DNA of 64,000 nucleotides, from IMG/VR virus record IMGVR_UViG_3300009502_000048, positions 1 to 64,000 of that record. The stretch is one strand, 5' to 3'. The DNA comes from a virus. The translations under genes were made by a program, and so were the position numbers. The notes beneath the pieces were generated by a model. That model had not been told where the DNA came from. It did not search any database and saw only the letters and a list, made by a program, of their open reading frames with translations. The number at the start of each line of letters is the position of its first letter. The stretch's first letter is position 1. Shown here in pieces: positions 26,401 to 33,850 of the stretch.

Positions 26401-27140
26401 GCTGATGTTTTCAAAATATGACCATTTGATAATTTTATTTCATTCACTTTTTTGAAAGATCGTGGATAAACAATATTAACCATATCACCACTTGGTAGTA
26501 TATCACCTTTTGATATATCAGATAATAATACAATTTCTTTTTCTTTATATATCGTATTAGTAATAGGAATACAATTCCAACCAGTTATAACATCAGGGGC
26601 ATATTTGTGCATAAATCCAAAGAATTGTTGTAATAATACTTCTTCATTCTTACAATGGATATAGGTCAGCCAAGGTTCTTTTTTATATTTACCATTATAT
26701 TCTTTGATACCAAAGGTTGTTGTTTTATTTTCCAACATATTATATACTGAAATAAGAACAACAGGGGCCAACGCATCCTCAGCTTTAGGAAAAACATCTT
26801 GAAAATCGACTTCAATATCTATTGAGTAAATCTTCAATTTAGGATTTTCTATTTCATCATCAGGAATCTCATGATATCGTTCAGCCAGATATTGAATTTC
26901 TGGTCTTAGATTATTTTCTTTGCAATTAAGGTCAGATTTTTGGTAAATAAAGTAATCATTATATGTATTAAAAGTCTTTTTGGATACTGTATTACCTTCT
27001 ATTGATTTAATAGTGCCGTTTTCATCATCTATGAACACATATGGTATCCATTTTAATTCATTATACTTATCTTTCCCATTTATTTGGCTCCATAAATGTA
27101 TGTTGTTAGTTCTACTATTATAATAAACATTCTTGAACAT
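23478..27140 (-). CDS. 43: Family B DNA polymerase with intein
   Basis: Start at 27140 (MFKNVYY), with AAAGGA nine bases upstream. Exo I is IYSIDIEVDF; Exo II is GWN-CISFDIQYL once the intein is removed; motif A is DLDIISSYP, motif B is LKIILNSTYG, and motif C is YMDTDSLF. Without the intein the protein is about 878 residues, near T4 gp43 (898). The intein splits the Exo II motif, so unspliced protein should lack both proofreading and correct folding. The 5' end overlaps the upstream GIY-YIG gene. Confidence 0.92.
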   Translation of the reverse strand: MFKNVYYNSRTNNIHLWSQINGKDKYNELKWIPYVFIDDENGTIKSIEGNTVSKKTFNTYNDYFIYQKSDLNCKENNLRPEIQYLAERYHEIPDDEIENPKLKIYSIDIEVDFQDVFPKAEDALAPVVLISVYNMLENKTTTFGIKEYNGKYKKEPWLTYIHCKNEEVLLQQFFGFMHKYAPDVITGWNCIPITNTIYKEKEIVLLSDISKGDILPSGDMVNIVYPRSFKKVNEIKLSNGHILKTSADHVIPIKYIDNNKYTKLSENRKNKQILNEGDMKVSDIPFLDKSCFVQVPFDLNKNDNIDIDNNLLYMAGLIYTDGSMRDKTRQCEGYRIYQSNTELLEQLPYVTTSICGDRKKGYSRHIKHSIIKDVYDYIYNEAGEKTLNLTLLSRLSKEQFYIFLSGVLDGDGCKSDVGMGLCDYTSDGIDKLYDLCLWNGIFVTRSKNTMRFIEYDETKLYLNHPYRWSNMRYNTNTRTSSQKASQIRFKKIDECYYIKIDDIKETDETVEMGDIKTSSNYFITSGVRVHNCISFDIQYLINRTLRIFGEDSKVANNLSPISNVRTWINKDGEFNADIIGVTLLDYLDVYKWYSPAKLERYTLDYVSNHELEKGKVDYSAYKDLRQLYNENWDLYVEYNIIDAYRVGQIEGKLGYIKLIQTLSLLCKAPMKFYHTQTALIEGILITYFRRNGLCAPTFYGGVQEGFPAAFVKEPLTGLHKWVIDLDIISSYPTAIVTLNMSNETYYGRIIGFTEDQMISHMKNRDLPEFDMLKDTGKVRFSGRKLEIFQEALKKKFLCVAPCGSVFSTTVPGVIATVEKSMFYKRVEVKKKMIKMKKSLPELKGKDFERTKEKIARYQGLQNALKIILNSTYGILAVPFSRYFNTNIAEAIVSCGRQTIKASERYVNQLYNKPSKALLDVLNNMERDITKKPSEDVDLILYMDTDSLFINVGRLFDLYGVEWKNKTDEYIMNHIHNISVVTEDYVNDKAYREMQRTVYNSTETDFRIKFKREIIAKSILFVKKKKYSAWIVDEERNPVDKIKTTGLEIVRSDTPEVVRPVLKDIMSMILKGSSDNELSTMISKCKKELQGMPPEAISTNIGIHDTKKYIGPDGKSVKGTPMQIKGVANYRALLKILGLEGKYEDIMEDAKVKVLYVKKNKFGFDAMAFNRWPKEFDSVLQVDYTRQIEKTFLNKCEMLLKVLGKTDLLYVKAKESLKLFF
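25548..26573 (-). other. Intein with LAGLIDADG endonuclease in DNA polymerase
   Basis: 342 residues between N192 and the Cys of CISFD. It begins Cys (CIPITNTIYKEKE), has block B TSADHVIPI, two LAGLIDADG blocks (LLYMAGLIYTDGSM and IFLSGVLDGDGCKSD), and ends VRVHN before the +1 Cys. All standard splicing residues are present, so it should be active. The site in Exo II differs from the common PolB intein sites in motifs A and C. Confidence 0.9.
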
Positions 27141-27768
27141 TATCCACATTCCTTTTTATTTTACTTTTTATATATTTTGACTTATTGTTATTACCTAACA
27201 TTGCATCACTCATACGTTTTTTAGTTTCTTCTGATTTTTTAATCCCCTTTCGGGCCTCACTTATTTTCTTTCTATGTTCTAAAGTATTTTTTCTACCCAT
27301 TGCACTTTCACTCATTTTTCTTTTAGACTCATCTGTATGTTGTTTTCCCGAAAAACTTGGTGTTCTTTTTTTGGCTCTTTCACTCATCTTTTTTCTTGTT
27401 TCATCAGAAGGATTTGATGATCCTTCACCACCTTCTGTAAAATTACATAAAGGGCCTTTATGTAAATCAACCCTGCCTATAGTTTGTATAATATGTTTCT
27501 CAAGATTGAATGATATTTCCTCTGATATTTGATCCATAATTTTTATTATTATAGGATCACAACCAGTTTCTAACTGTATCTTCTTAATTTTATTTAAAAT
27601 ATGATTATTACTATGATAACCGTCTTTTATATGATAATATAACCTATTATTACTACCCTTACCAACATAGAATGGTTCATAATCAAACGAATATTCATCA
27701 TAGATATAGGTGCCTGGCTTACGCGGATCAAGATATACATAAACATAAAATATTGGATTTACTTTCAT
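27118..27768 (-). CDS. GIY-YIG homing endonuclease with NUMOD3 repeats
   Basis: Start at 27768 (MKVNPIFYVYVYLDP), behind GAGGTG. The GIY-YIG domain is residues 4-95 (FYVYVYLDPRKPG...EPFYVGKGSNNR). The rest is four NUMOD3 DNA-binding repeats (DETRKKMSERAK, DESKRKMSESAMG, LEHRKKISEARKG, EETKKRMSDAMLG). The 3' end overlaps the DNA polymerase start. RNA element copy 2 sits immediately upstream. Confidence 0.88.
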   Translation of the reverse strand: MKVNPIFYVYVYLDPRKPGTYIYDEYSFDYEPFYVGKGSNNRLYYHIKDGYHSNNHILNKIKKIQLETGCDPIIIKIMDQISEEISFNLEKHIIQTIGRVDLHKGPLCNFTEGGEGSSNPSDETRKKMSERAKKRTPSFSGKQHTDESKRKMSESAMGRKNTLEHRKKISEARKGIKKSEETKKRMSDAMLGNNNKSKYIKSKIKRNVDNVQECLL

Positions 27769-27780
27769 TTGGTTCACCTC

Positions 27781-27867
27781 ATAAATAGATGTGGAAGGGA
27801 CAGCAGCAAACCTCACGCTGTTGATTGTGTGTTTCAGCACCAATCTTACCTTCTACATGTATTTAGA
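27781..27867 (-). ncRNA. Three-way-junction RNA element, copy 2
   Basis: Minus strand. Outer stem TCTAAATAC...GAAGG with CCTTC...CTATTTAT; P2 is GATTG/CAATC with bulged A and GTG/CAC; P3 is ACAGC/GCTGT with a GTGAGG loop. It abuts GAGGTG, the ribosome site of the GIY-YIG gene at 27768. Confidence 0.72.
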
Positions 27868-27873
27868 GAAAAA

Positions 27874-28167
27874 TTATTTTAATACAGCTGTTGTTATATC
27901 GGTTATCAATTCTCTTTTTAATTCCATATTATTTTCAGTTGCTATAAAACAAAGTAAAATAATTTCGTGAACCAACCATGCTTCTTCATCATCAATGTCA
28001 CATGGGAATATCCTAGCAACACGGGACGCTATATCATATCTAGTTTGTGACCAGTGTTCGCCATCATATACGTATTGAATGTCCCAATAAAATAGACAAT
28101 TAAATCTATTTTTCCATAAATCAATAACTATTTGATTTTTTCTAACATATTCTGCAATACTATCCAT
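27874..28167 (-). CDS. Hypothetical protein
   Basis: 97 residues, helical, with several Trp. No recognised domain. Next to the YopX gene with no gap, so part of the same operon. It ends just before RNA element copy 2, showing that the element and endonuclease gene were inserted between this gene and the polymerase gene. Confidence 0.6.
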   Translation of the reverse strand: MDSIAEYVRKNQIVIDLWKNRFNCLFYWDIQYVYDGEHWSQTRYDIASRVARIFPCDIDDEEAWLVHEIILLCFIATENNMELKRELITDITTAVLK

Positions 28168-28542
28168 TTAATACTCCAATAATTCAGGATTTTCCCATAT
28201 ATTACCTATGATTTCACGGTCATTTGTATCCATTGGTAATGGAAACATAGTATCGGGGTTGGTAACATTATAAATATGAAATCCGGTGTTGTGCCAACAC
28301 ACAACCCAATGAGTATACGATTGTCTAGCTAACACATCACCTTCATATATGTCTTTTTTATTCTTATCTTGACGCTCAGTATATTGCATCAATTCAAGAT
28401 GTTCAATTTCAACCGTTTTTTCATCACCACAATATCCTAAAAAATCACAAGCATGCGGCGTTCCATCAAAATATATGGCTGTCATAACGACATACATTGC
28501 TTTATGTTCTTTATCAAATGCTCTGTATTTTATATCTCTCAT
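28168..28542 (-). CDS. YopX-family phage protein
   Basis: Start at 28542 (MRDIKYRAFDKEHKAM). The family signature is present: KYRAFD at the start, LMQYTERQDKNKKDIYEGDV in the middle, and EIIGNIWENPELL at the end. YopX proteins are widespread in phages and of unknown role. It overlaps the stop of the upstream gene. Confidence 0.85.
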   Translation of the reverse strand: MRDIKYRAFDKEHKAMYVVMTAIYFDGTPHACDFLGYCGDEKTVEIEHLELMQYTERQDKNKKDIYEGDVLARQSYTHWVVCWHNTGFHIYNVTNPDTMFPLPMDTNDREIIGNIWENPELLEY

Positions 28543-28543
28543 A

Positions 28544-29125
28544 TTATTCAAACCTATACATTGTATAACATGAATATATAAGGTTTTCTGCCAAATAAAT
28601 TGATTTATTGAATTTTATCGGCCAAATGCCTAATGTTACTACTGATATTGGAATAACTATTTCTGTTTTAGATAAACAATCAGCAGTAAATTCATGACAA
28701 TAAAATTTATCTGGATCACTAAACAAAAAATCGTATTGTGTTTTGTTTTCCACATGCCATTTTGCTCTTTCTATTACTTTATTCCAACAATTAAAATCTT
28801 TATATTTTGGTCTAAGAATGATAAACCCATCTGTATCTTTGATAAAATCAATAGGATGTATTTCTTGGACGCCCTCTGCTATACTATGAATCATTTTATT
28901 ATCATCAATGACGATACCGGAATGGCTAAAAACGCCCGGAATAAAATATGAGTCAAGATAGTAACTATATGCTCGGCATATAATATCTCCTGGCTCAATG
29001 ATTTCCATCATTTTCAATATTTGTTCTGCTTTTGTTTTAGGTGGTTTTGTTGCCATCATTATATCGCCAAACCATGTAAGAACCCTTTTTACTACATTAT
29101 AGATTATACTTTTAATGTTTTCCAT
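28544..29125 (-). CDS. YiiX-like NlpC/P60-family cysteine hydrolase
   Basis: 193 residues. GDIICRAYSY, then FSHSGIVIDDNKMIHSIAEGV (His), then YDFLFSDPDKFYCHEFTADCL (Cys) match the circularly permuted papain-like YiiX/YebB group. These are amidase or peptidase-like enzymes, sometimes acting on peptidoglycan or lipids. No signal peptide is evident, so a cytoplasmic or lysis-time role is open. Confidence 0.7.
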   Translation of the reverse strand: MENIKSIIYNVVKRVLTWFGDIMMATKPPKTKAEQILKMMEIIEPGDIICRAYSYYLDSYFIPGVFSHSGIVIDDNKMIHSIAEGVQEIHPIDFIKDTDGFIILRPKYKDFNCWNKVIERAKWHVENKTQYDFLFSDPDKFYCHEFTADCLSKTEIVIPISVVTLGIWPIKFNKSIYLAENLIYSCYTMYRFE

Positions 29126-29181
29126 GAATATTCTCCCGTAAAATATATTTTACTAAGTTTACCACAGTCTATAAAAAAAGT

Positions 29182-29211
29182 AAAGGTGGTATATTTTCAT
29201 ATACCACCTTT
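29182..29211 (-). terminator. Intrinsic terminator
   Basis: AAAGGTGGTATAT and its complement ATATACCACCTTT with a short loop; on the minus strand a U tract (ACTTTTTTT) follows. It lies downstream of the secreted basic protein gene. Confidence 0.85.
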
Positions 29212-29236
29212 TTACTCAAAGATATGCAAATATAAA

Positions 29237-29488
29237 TTATTTTACTGACGCTGGAGCGGTTGCTGGAACAGGAGCTACGACTTTCTTTGCAGGAACTTTC
29301 TTTGCTTTGGCTTTCTTTACGACTTTCTTTGCGGGTGCTTTCTTTTCTGCAACAACAACTTTCTTTGCAGGTGCCGGCTCAACTACAGCGGTTTTTGCGG
29401 GTGCAACTACTTTAGGTGCATCAGCAGCAAAAGCAAACGTGCTCAATGAAAATACAAGACAAAATAAAACGGCTAACATTTTCTTCAT
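29237..29488 (-). CDS. Secreted Lys/Ala/Pro-rich protein
   Basis: 83 residues. A clear signal peptide (MKKMLAVLFCLVFSLSTFAFA) with a likely cut before ADAPK. The mature part is made of repeats such as PAKKVV and KKAKAKKV, giving a strong positive charge in the periplasm. It has its own sigma-70 promoter, a strong GGAGG and its own terminator, so it is an isolated early gene. It may bind the cell wall, LPS or DNA. Histone-H1-like tails look similar, but those are cytoplasmic. Confidence 0.75.
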   Translation of the reverse strand: MKKMLAVLFCLVFSLSTFAFAADAPKVVAPAKTAVVEPAPAKKVVVAEKKAPAKKVVKKAKAKKVPAKKVVAPVPATAPASVK

Positions 29489-29518
29489 TACATTACCTCC
29501 TTTTTCAATATTTTATAA

Positions 29519-29547
29519 ACTATAACATTCTATCAGTGGAATGTAAA
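29519..29547 (-). promoter_or_regulatory. Sigma-70 promoter
   Basis: TTTACA (29542-29547), 17 bases, TATAGT (29519-29524), with TGT directly before the -10 box, as in the 63.7 kb promoters. Drives the secreted basic protein. Confidence 0.65.
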
Positions 29548-29549
29548 CA

Positions 29550-29873
29550 CTAATCTTTACAATAAATTTTTTCCCATTTATCTAACTTCTTTAATTCCTT
29601 ATCTATATGAGCGGTCGCGTATGACCTGACGATCGGTTTTGTTACTATTGTCATTGGTTCTGGTTCATCAACTATTATGCAGTCATTTTTTGATATAGCA
29701 ACTTCAAGATGTAAAGCACGTTTCAATTTTTTCAATTGTTTTTGTGTCAATAAATAGACATTTGGTCTTTTTTCGTCTTCATATACTTCAAATACTTGAA
29801 ATACTTTTTTTTGATACCATGTTTTATTGTGTCCAGATTTTGTGATTTGAACATACAATGGTTTATATTTCAT
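29550..29873 (-). CDS. Hypothetical protein
   Basis: 107 residues, basic N-terminal half (YVQITKSGHNKTWYQKKVFQVFEVYED) with a beta pattern. No family recognised. Its start overlaps the stop of the MazG-like gene. Confidence 0.6.
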   Translation of the reverse strand: MKYKPLYVQITKSGHNKTWYQKKVFQVFEVYEDEKRPNVYLLTQKQLKKLKRALHLEVAISKNDCIIVDEPEPMTIVTKPIVRSYATAHIDKELKKLDKWEKIYCKD

Positions 29874-30298
29874 TATAATTCAATCCACCCCTGTTCTTCC
29901 AATAGTTTTTTGATATCAGGCGGTTTCCATCCCTCTGGCTTCATCTTTTTGCCGTCCTCTCTCATAGGGCCGTCCTTCTTTGACATGTTATTTTTGAATA
30001 CTTCAATCCACAAAGGACGGATATCAATACCATATGCCACAGCTGTTCCAATAAGAACGACAATAGAATCAACGATACCATCCGCTACTTCAACCATGTC
30101 ATCTTCGTCCATAGCTTTCAACGTTTCAGCAACTTCTTCAATGATAAGACTTTTTCGTAGAGTTTTTACGGTATCACTTGGAATTTGTGGAAATGGTTGT
30201 ATATCATCATTCATAACTTCGATATGAAAATCAATCATATCTTGATACCAATCTTGATCTTTGTATTCATCGTTTGTAAATTCATCTAATACTGTCAT
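29873..30298 (-). CDS. MazG-like nucleotide pyrophosphohydrolase
   Basis: 141 residues. The helical metal site is visible: LIIEEVAETLKAM (EExxE) and VADGIVDSIVVLIGTAVAYGID (D..xD), followed by EVFKNNMSKKDGP and GKKMKPEGWKPPD, typical of phage MazG/phosphoribosyl-ATP pyrophosphohydrolase-like proteins. Family members hydrolyse NTPs or dNTPs, or lower (p)ppGpp in phage infection. Confidence 0.8.
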   Translation of the reverse strand: MTVLDEFTNDEYKDQDWYQDMIDFHIEVMNDDIQPFPQIPSDTVKTLRKSLIIEEVAETLKAMDEDDMVEVADGIVDSIVVLIGTAVAYGIDIRPLWIEVFKNNMSKKDGPMREDGKKMKPEGWKPPDIKKLLEEQGWIEL

Positions 30299-30597
30299 TT
30301 ATTCATCTCCTGTTCAATATATTTTTTAATTGTTTCGCCATGACATCGTTTCGGAGCACACCAACAAAACAAATTTAATTGATGATATGTTTTATATATT
30401 TCAATCAATCGTTGTAATTCATCTTTCAACATCAAAATATTTTCATCAAACCATTTTTCATACATATCACAAACCAAATCACGTTCACTTTCATTGTATA
30501 AAATGTATGGGTTGCCCAGTATTGATTTAGTTCTACATATTTTAACATCCCAAGGTTCTTTGGGCTTTTCTTTTGAAAGATTTTTGATTTTTATCAT
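30295..30597 (-). CDS. DUF4326 protein
   Basis: 100 residues. ICRTKSILGNPYIL, then a helical part with the YEKWFDENI motif, and the C-terminal LFCWCAPKRCHGETI, which match DUF4326. The Cys/His set could bind metal. Short overlaps with both neighbours (4 bp) indicate one transcript. Confidence 0.75.
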   Translation of the reverse strand: MIKIKNLSKEKPKEPWDVKICRTKSILGNPYILYNESERDLVCDMYEKWFDENILMLKDELQRLIEIYKTYHQLNLFCWCAPKRCHGETIKKYIEQEMNK

Positions 30598-31394
30598 TTT
30601 TTACACCAACCTTGTATTGTTCCATCAGGAATATTCATTATTTCTGATATCTTTTTAAAAACCATGCCCTGTTTTCGTAAAGAAACAGATTGTAATATTA
30701 TTTCATCCGAATATTTTCGATGAGCTTTTCCCATTTTTTCCCTTGTTTCTTTTGATGGCCTTATACCAGTATGGCTTTCGCCTATTTTTTGTCTGGTTTT
30801 TTCTGAATGAATTCTTCCTTTACCAGCACTACTTATTTTTTCCCTTGTTTCTTTTGAAAATTTTCTGTTTTTTGCTCGTTCACGCATTTTTTCTCTTGTT
30901 TCTTCTTTTATATCGTGTTTTTTTCGCATTTTTTCTTTTGTTTCTTCTGTAAATATTTGAAATTTTCTTTTTTCTTTTATTTTGTATTTTGTTTCTTCTG
31001 ATACATAATGTCCTTTAAGTTTTTCACTAATCTTCTTTTTTGTTTCATTTGAACATATGGCGCCAGGGCATCCGCCACCAGCATCATTTTTATTAAACAG
31101 AGGCCCTGTTTCTTTGTTTAATCTGCCTATTGTTTTTACCATCTTTCGTTCTAGTGCTAGTGATACATTTTCAAACAAATCTTTTTTATAAAAAATAATA
31201 TTTGGGGTTTTTATTTCTTGTACCATAAATAGAAAATCTTTATTCGTGCCGTGCCCTTTTAAATGAACATACGCCCTGTCACCATTACCTTTACCCACAT
31301 AAAATGGTTCATATTCAAATTCATATTCGCCATAAACATAGTTGCCTGGTTTACGGGGATCAAGATATACATAAACATAAAAATTATCTGACAT
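30594..31394 (-). CDS. GIY-YIG homing endonuclease with NUMOD3 repeats
   Basis: Start at 31394 (MSDNFYVYVYLDP). GIY-YIG domain at residues 4-95 (EPFYVGKGNGDRAYVH), about six NUMOD3 repeats (EETKEKMRKKH, KETREKISSAGKG), and a C-terminal helix-turn-helix (GMVFKKISEIMNIPDGTIQGWC). It lacks the RNA element found before the related genes but has its own late promoter. Confidence 0.87.
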   Translation of the reverse strand: MSDNFYVYVYLDPRKPGNYVYGEYEFEYEPFYVGKGNGDRAYVHLKGHGTNKDFLFMVQEIKTPNIIFYKKDLFENVSLALERKMVKTIGRLNKETGPLFNKNDAGGGCPGAICSNETKKKISEKLKGHYVSEETKYKIKEKRKFQIFTEETKEKMRKKHDIKEETREKMRERAKNRKFSKETREKISSAGKGRIHSEKTRQKIGESHTGIRPSKETREKMGKAHRKYSDEIILQSVSLRKQGMVFKKISEIMNIPDGTIQGWCKK

Positions 31395-31419
31395 TATACA
31401 CTCCCTCAATTCTAGTATT

Positions 31420-31638
31420 CTAATGACTATTTATAGAATTGAGCCAATTTTTAGCAAATTGATAATCTGTGGTGCCGCCATATTCTTTAGGGTTTAATAC
31501 TTGTTCTTTGTCATCGGCTGTTGATTCCATTATACAATTACATACAATTTCATATAGTTCTAGCCGATTGAGTCTGTGTAATGAAAAATCATTGATTGAT
31601 TCTGCGATTGATGAATAAATACATACTTTCCGTTTCAT
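31420..31638 (-). CDS. Hypothetical small protein
   Basis: 72 residues with three Cys. No motif. Located between a zinc-ribbon protein and a GIY-YIG gene; a late promoter lies inside its last codons. Confidence 0.55.
   Translation of the reverse strand: MKRKVCIYSSIAESINDFSLHRLNRLELYEIVCNCIMESTADDKEQVLNPKEYGGTTDYQFAKNWLNSINSH
31428..31435 (-). promoter_or_regulatory. T4-type late promoter for GIY-YIG gene
   Basis: TATAAATA on the minus strand followed by G, 34 bases upstream of the start at 31394. Inside the end of the preceding gene. Confidence 0.65.
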
Positions 31639-31647
31639 ATAATCTCC

Positions 31648-31839
31648 TTATATTACCATCAGATATGGTGGAATCCAGTTTATTGTTTCTTCATTCTTCT
31701 TATCATCTGCTGACATTTCGCCCCAACATTTCAGACAAATAAATTCTTGTTGTGTTGGCTTTAATTCATTAGGAAAGTAAGTCAAAACACCATCTGCGTA
31801 TACTTTCCGACAACATTTATTGCATCTTAGTTCACACAT
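31648..31839 (-). CDS. Small zinc-ribbon protein
   Basis: 63 residues. Cys pairs CNKCC near residue 6 and CLKCW near residue 35 can form a zinc ribbon. GGAG before the start. Function unknown. Confidence 0.6.
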   Translation of the reverse strand: MCELRCNKCCRKVYADGVLTYFPNELKPTQQEFICLKCWGEMSADDKKNEETINWIPPYLMVI

Positions 31840-31863
31840 AACAACTCTCCTATTAAATTTATT

Positions 31864-32076
31864 TTATTCTTTTCTGTTCAGAAATTTAGCCACATATTTT
31901 ACAACGGTGCTACCACAATTAGGACACATATTTTTATCGGTACTAAGTCTACGTTCAGATACACCAAAAATCGTATTACAATCAATACAAAGTTTAGCCT
32001 CGCTCAAAGCAATCATCCTTGGAATCGTGAACTTATTATCATACACAATATTTCCAGTTTGTTTATCTCTTGTCAT
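31864..32076 (-). CDS. Small zinc-ribbon protein
   Basis: 70 residues from ATG 32076 (MTRDKQTGN), with AAAGGA six bases upstream; ATG 32091 is alternative. Cys pairs CIDC and CPNC form a zinc ribbon. A 23-base tandem duplication covers the leader (about 32082-32128), giving two copies of the ribosome-site sequence. Confidence 0.6.
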   Translation of the reverse strand: MTRDKQTGNIVYDNKFTIPRMIALSEAKLCIDCNTIFGVSERRLSTDKNMCPNCGSTVVKYVAKFLNRKE

Positions 32077-32127
32077 TAGTATTCCTTTCATGTTTTTCTC
32101 TTATTATTCCTTTCATGTTTTTCTCTT

Positions 32128-32156
32128 ATTATATGATATTTGTAACAAAATGTCAA
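32128..32156 (-). promoter_or_regulatory. Consensus sigma-70 promoter
   Basis: TTGACA (32151-32156), 17 bases, TATAAT (32128-32133). Starts just after the helicase C-terminal gene and drives the zinc-ribbon genes. Confidence 0.85.
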
Positions 32157-32162
32157 GTAAAA

Positions 32163-32588
32163 TTATCTTCTTCTCACGTTTCCTCTTGCCCCTGATTGTT
32201 GCCCTCTGTTCCGTGCAATCGGATCGGCCACAACTTCTGCCATTTTTCTTGTATCATTAGATATTGCCGCATCATTCATCCATTGTTCTTGCTCACAACT
32301 ATCATACATTTTTAGGTTACGGGCATCGGTATAAAATTTATCAACAACACCAACACGACCACCTAACCGATTCTTTACTATCTTATAAAATAATTCACTT
32401 TCATATATTGCCTTATCTTCGCCTGAACCAAATATGGCAACAAAGTCGGCGGTTGCCGCTACACCAATACTATTTTTGGTCAATATACCATTGGCATAAA
32501 ATAAGTGGTTATTTGAAACTTCAATATCCATACATTCTTGCTGGCCCAATTCTTCTATTGAAACTATTTCATCATCATACTGTATCAT
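32163..32588 (-). CDS. 41: Split intein C part plus C-terminal third of DnaB-type helicase
   Basis: 141 residues. Residues 1-39 are the intein C part: IVSIEELGQQECMDIEVSNNHLFYANGILTKN, with block F and the terminal Asn. The +1 residue is Ser. Residues 40-141 complete the helicase (SIGVAATADFVAIFG, then the KNRLGGRVG arginine-finger region). The intein part closely resembles the gp41-1 type split intein. Trans-splicing with the product of 33846-35219 would give a helicase of about 468 residues, near T4 gp41 (475). Confidence 0.88.
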   Translation of the reverse strand: MIQYDDEIVSIEELGQQECMDIEVSNNHLFYANGILTKNSIGVAATADFVAIFGSGEDKAIYESELFYKIVKNRLGGRVGVVDKFYTDARNLKMYDSCEQEQWMNDAAISNDTRKMAEVVADPIARNRGQQSGARGNVRRR

Positions 32589-33808
32589 ATACTTTCCTCT
32601 ATAAAATTCATTACATTTTTCATTTCTTGTTCTCTGTCTTTATATGACCATATAACATAATATTTAAATCCAAGTTTTTCAGCAATATCTTTTCTCTTAG
32701 TATCAATATCATTTTGTGTTTTATATGATATTCCATATGGCGACACCCAACTGTTCCTTTGTTCTTCCGTCAATATATCCGCTGGATGCCATCTATCACC
32801 ATGATATTCTATTATTATTTTTTTTGGTCTTATAGTAAAATCATATCTAAAATAGTATAATGTTGAATGAGCAAGGAAAAATTCTTTAGACCCTTCTATT
32901 CCTACATAAATATCATCTGGTGAAATTTTATATTTTTCTATCAACCATGTCCTCAATGGATTGAAATATTCTAGCGATTGTTTTGATGCTTTACAAACAA
33001 ATCCATCATTTTTTGTATGTGTTTTCATCTGTGTTATTTGTCTTTTATAACACATTTCTTCCCATTTTTCAACCCATTTCTCACCATATTTTTTCTCAAA
33101 CATATCCTTAGATTGGATTGATTTTACTGTTATTTCTTTTTGTTTTTGTATAGCTGTTTCATAATCAAAACCACGATATAACCAATAGTCTAGCGTATTT
33201 GGTATGTTTATTCTTGGATGATTATGTTTGACTTTTTGTGAATTTTTATTCATTGATGTATTATGGTTTTTAGCTAGATATATAGCATCATCAATAGAAT
33301 ACCCCTTTTTAGTCCAATATTCTTTACACATAAGGGATCTTTCTTTTTGTGGTATAGGGCCTTCTCTTTCTACTTTCTTTGTCTGTGATATAGATAATTT
33401 TTTCTTATATTCTATAATCTGCTCTTTGCCATCTATTTCACCAAACTTATCTGTGTATCGCTTATTGATGTTTAGTTCACCAAGAAAATGATTATACTTC
33501 TCGGTTCCTTCTGACATACCAAATTGAAGAATAAACATATTTAAATTTCTTTTTTTTCTTTCATTACCAGGCATTGAAGATAATATATGAAAATTTTTCT
33601 TGATATCTATCACATCAGCGTATTTTATAAGTCTTGCCAGTGTAATAACATTTGTTACATAAAGACTATCCCATGTTAAAATTATATCATTTATAATTTC
33701 AACCTTTTCTTCGTCTATCTCAATATCACCAATTTCTCTTTTCCATACAACACTACTAAATAAATAGTTCTTTTTACTTTCCTTATCCATTGAAGATAAT
33801 TTTGACAT
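32585..33808 (-). CDS. Free-standing homing endonuclease between helicase halves
   Basis: 407 residues. The C-terminal nuclease domain is YYFRYDFTIRPKKIIIEYHGDRWHP, then IDTKRKDIAEKLGFKYYVIW, the VSR-like EDxHD fold of the I-Bth0305I family. The same family occupies fractured genes described with split inteins. It overlaps the intein C-part gene by ATGA, has a GGAGG ribosome site and its own late promoter. Confidence 0.82.
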   Translation of the reverse strand: MSKLSSMDKESKKNYLFSSVVWKREIGDIEIDEEKVEIINDIILTWDSLYVTNVITLARLIKYADVIDIKKNFHILSSMPGNERKKRNLNMFILQFGMSEGTEKYNHFLGELNINKRYTDKFGEIDGKEQIIEYKKKLSISQTKKVEREGPIPQKERSLMCKEYWTKKGYSIDDAIYLAKNHNTSMNKNSQKVKHNHPRINIPNTLDYWLYRGFDYETAIQKQKEITVKSIQSKDMFEKKYGEKWVEKWEEMCYKRQITQMKTHTKNDGFVCKASKQSLEYFNPLRTWLIEKYKISPDDIYVGIEGSKEFFLAHSTLYYFRYDFTIRPKKIIIEYHGDRWHPADILTEEQRNSWVSPYGISYKTQNDIDTKRKDIAEKLGFKYYVIWSYKDREQEMKNVMNFIEESI

Positions 33809-33842
33809 TGGTTCCCTCCAACAACTGAATTCGTTATAATTG

Positions 33843-33850
33843 TATTTATA
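33843..33850 (-). promoter_or_regulatory. T4-type late promoter
   Basis: TATAAATA on the minus strand, overlapping the stop codon of the helicase N part and 35 bases upstream of the endonuclease start. It would also carry late transcription of the helicase C part. Confidence 0.7.
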
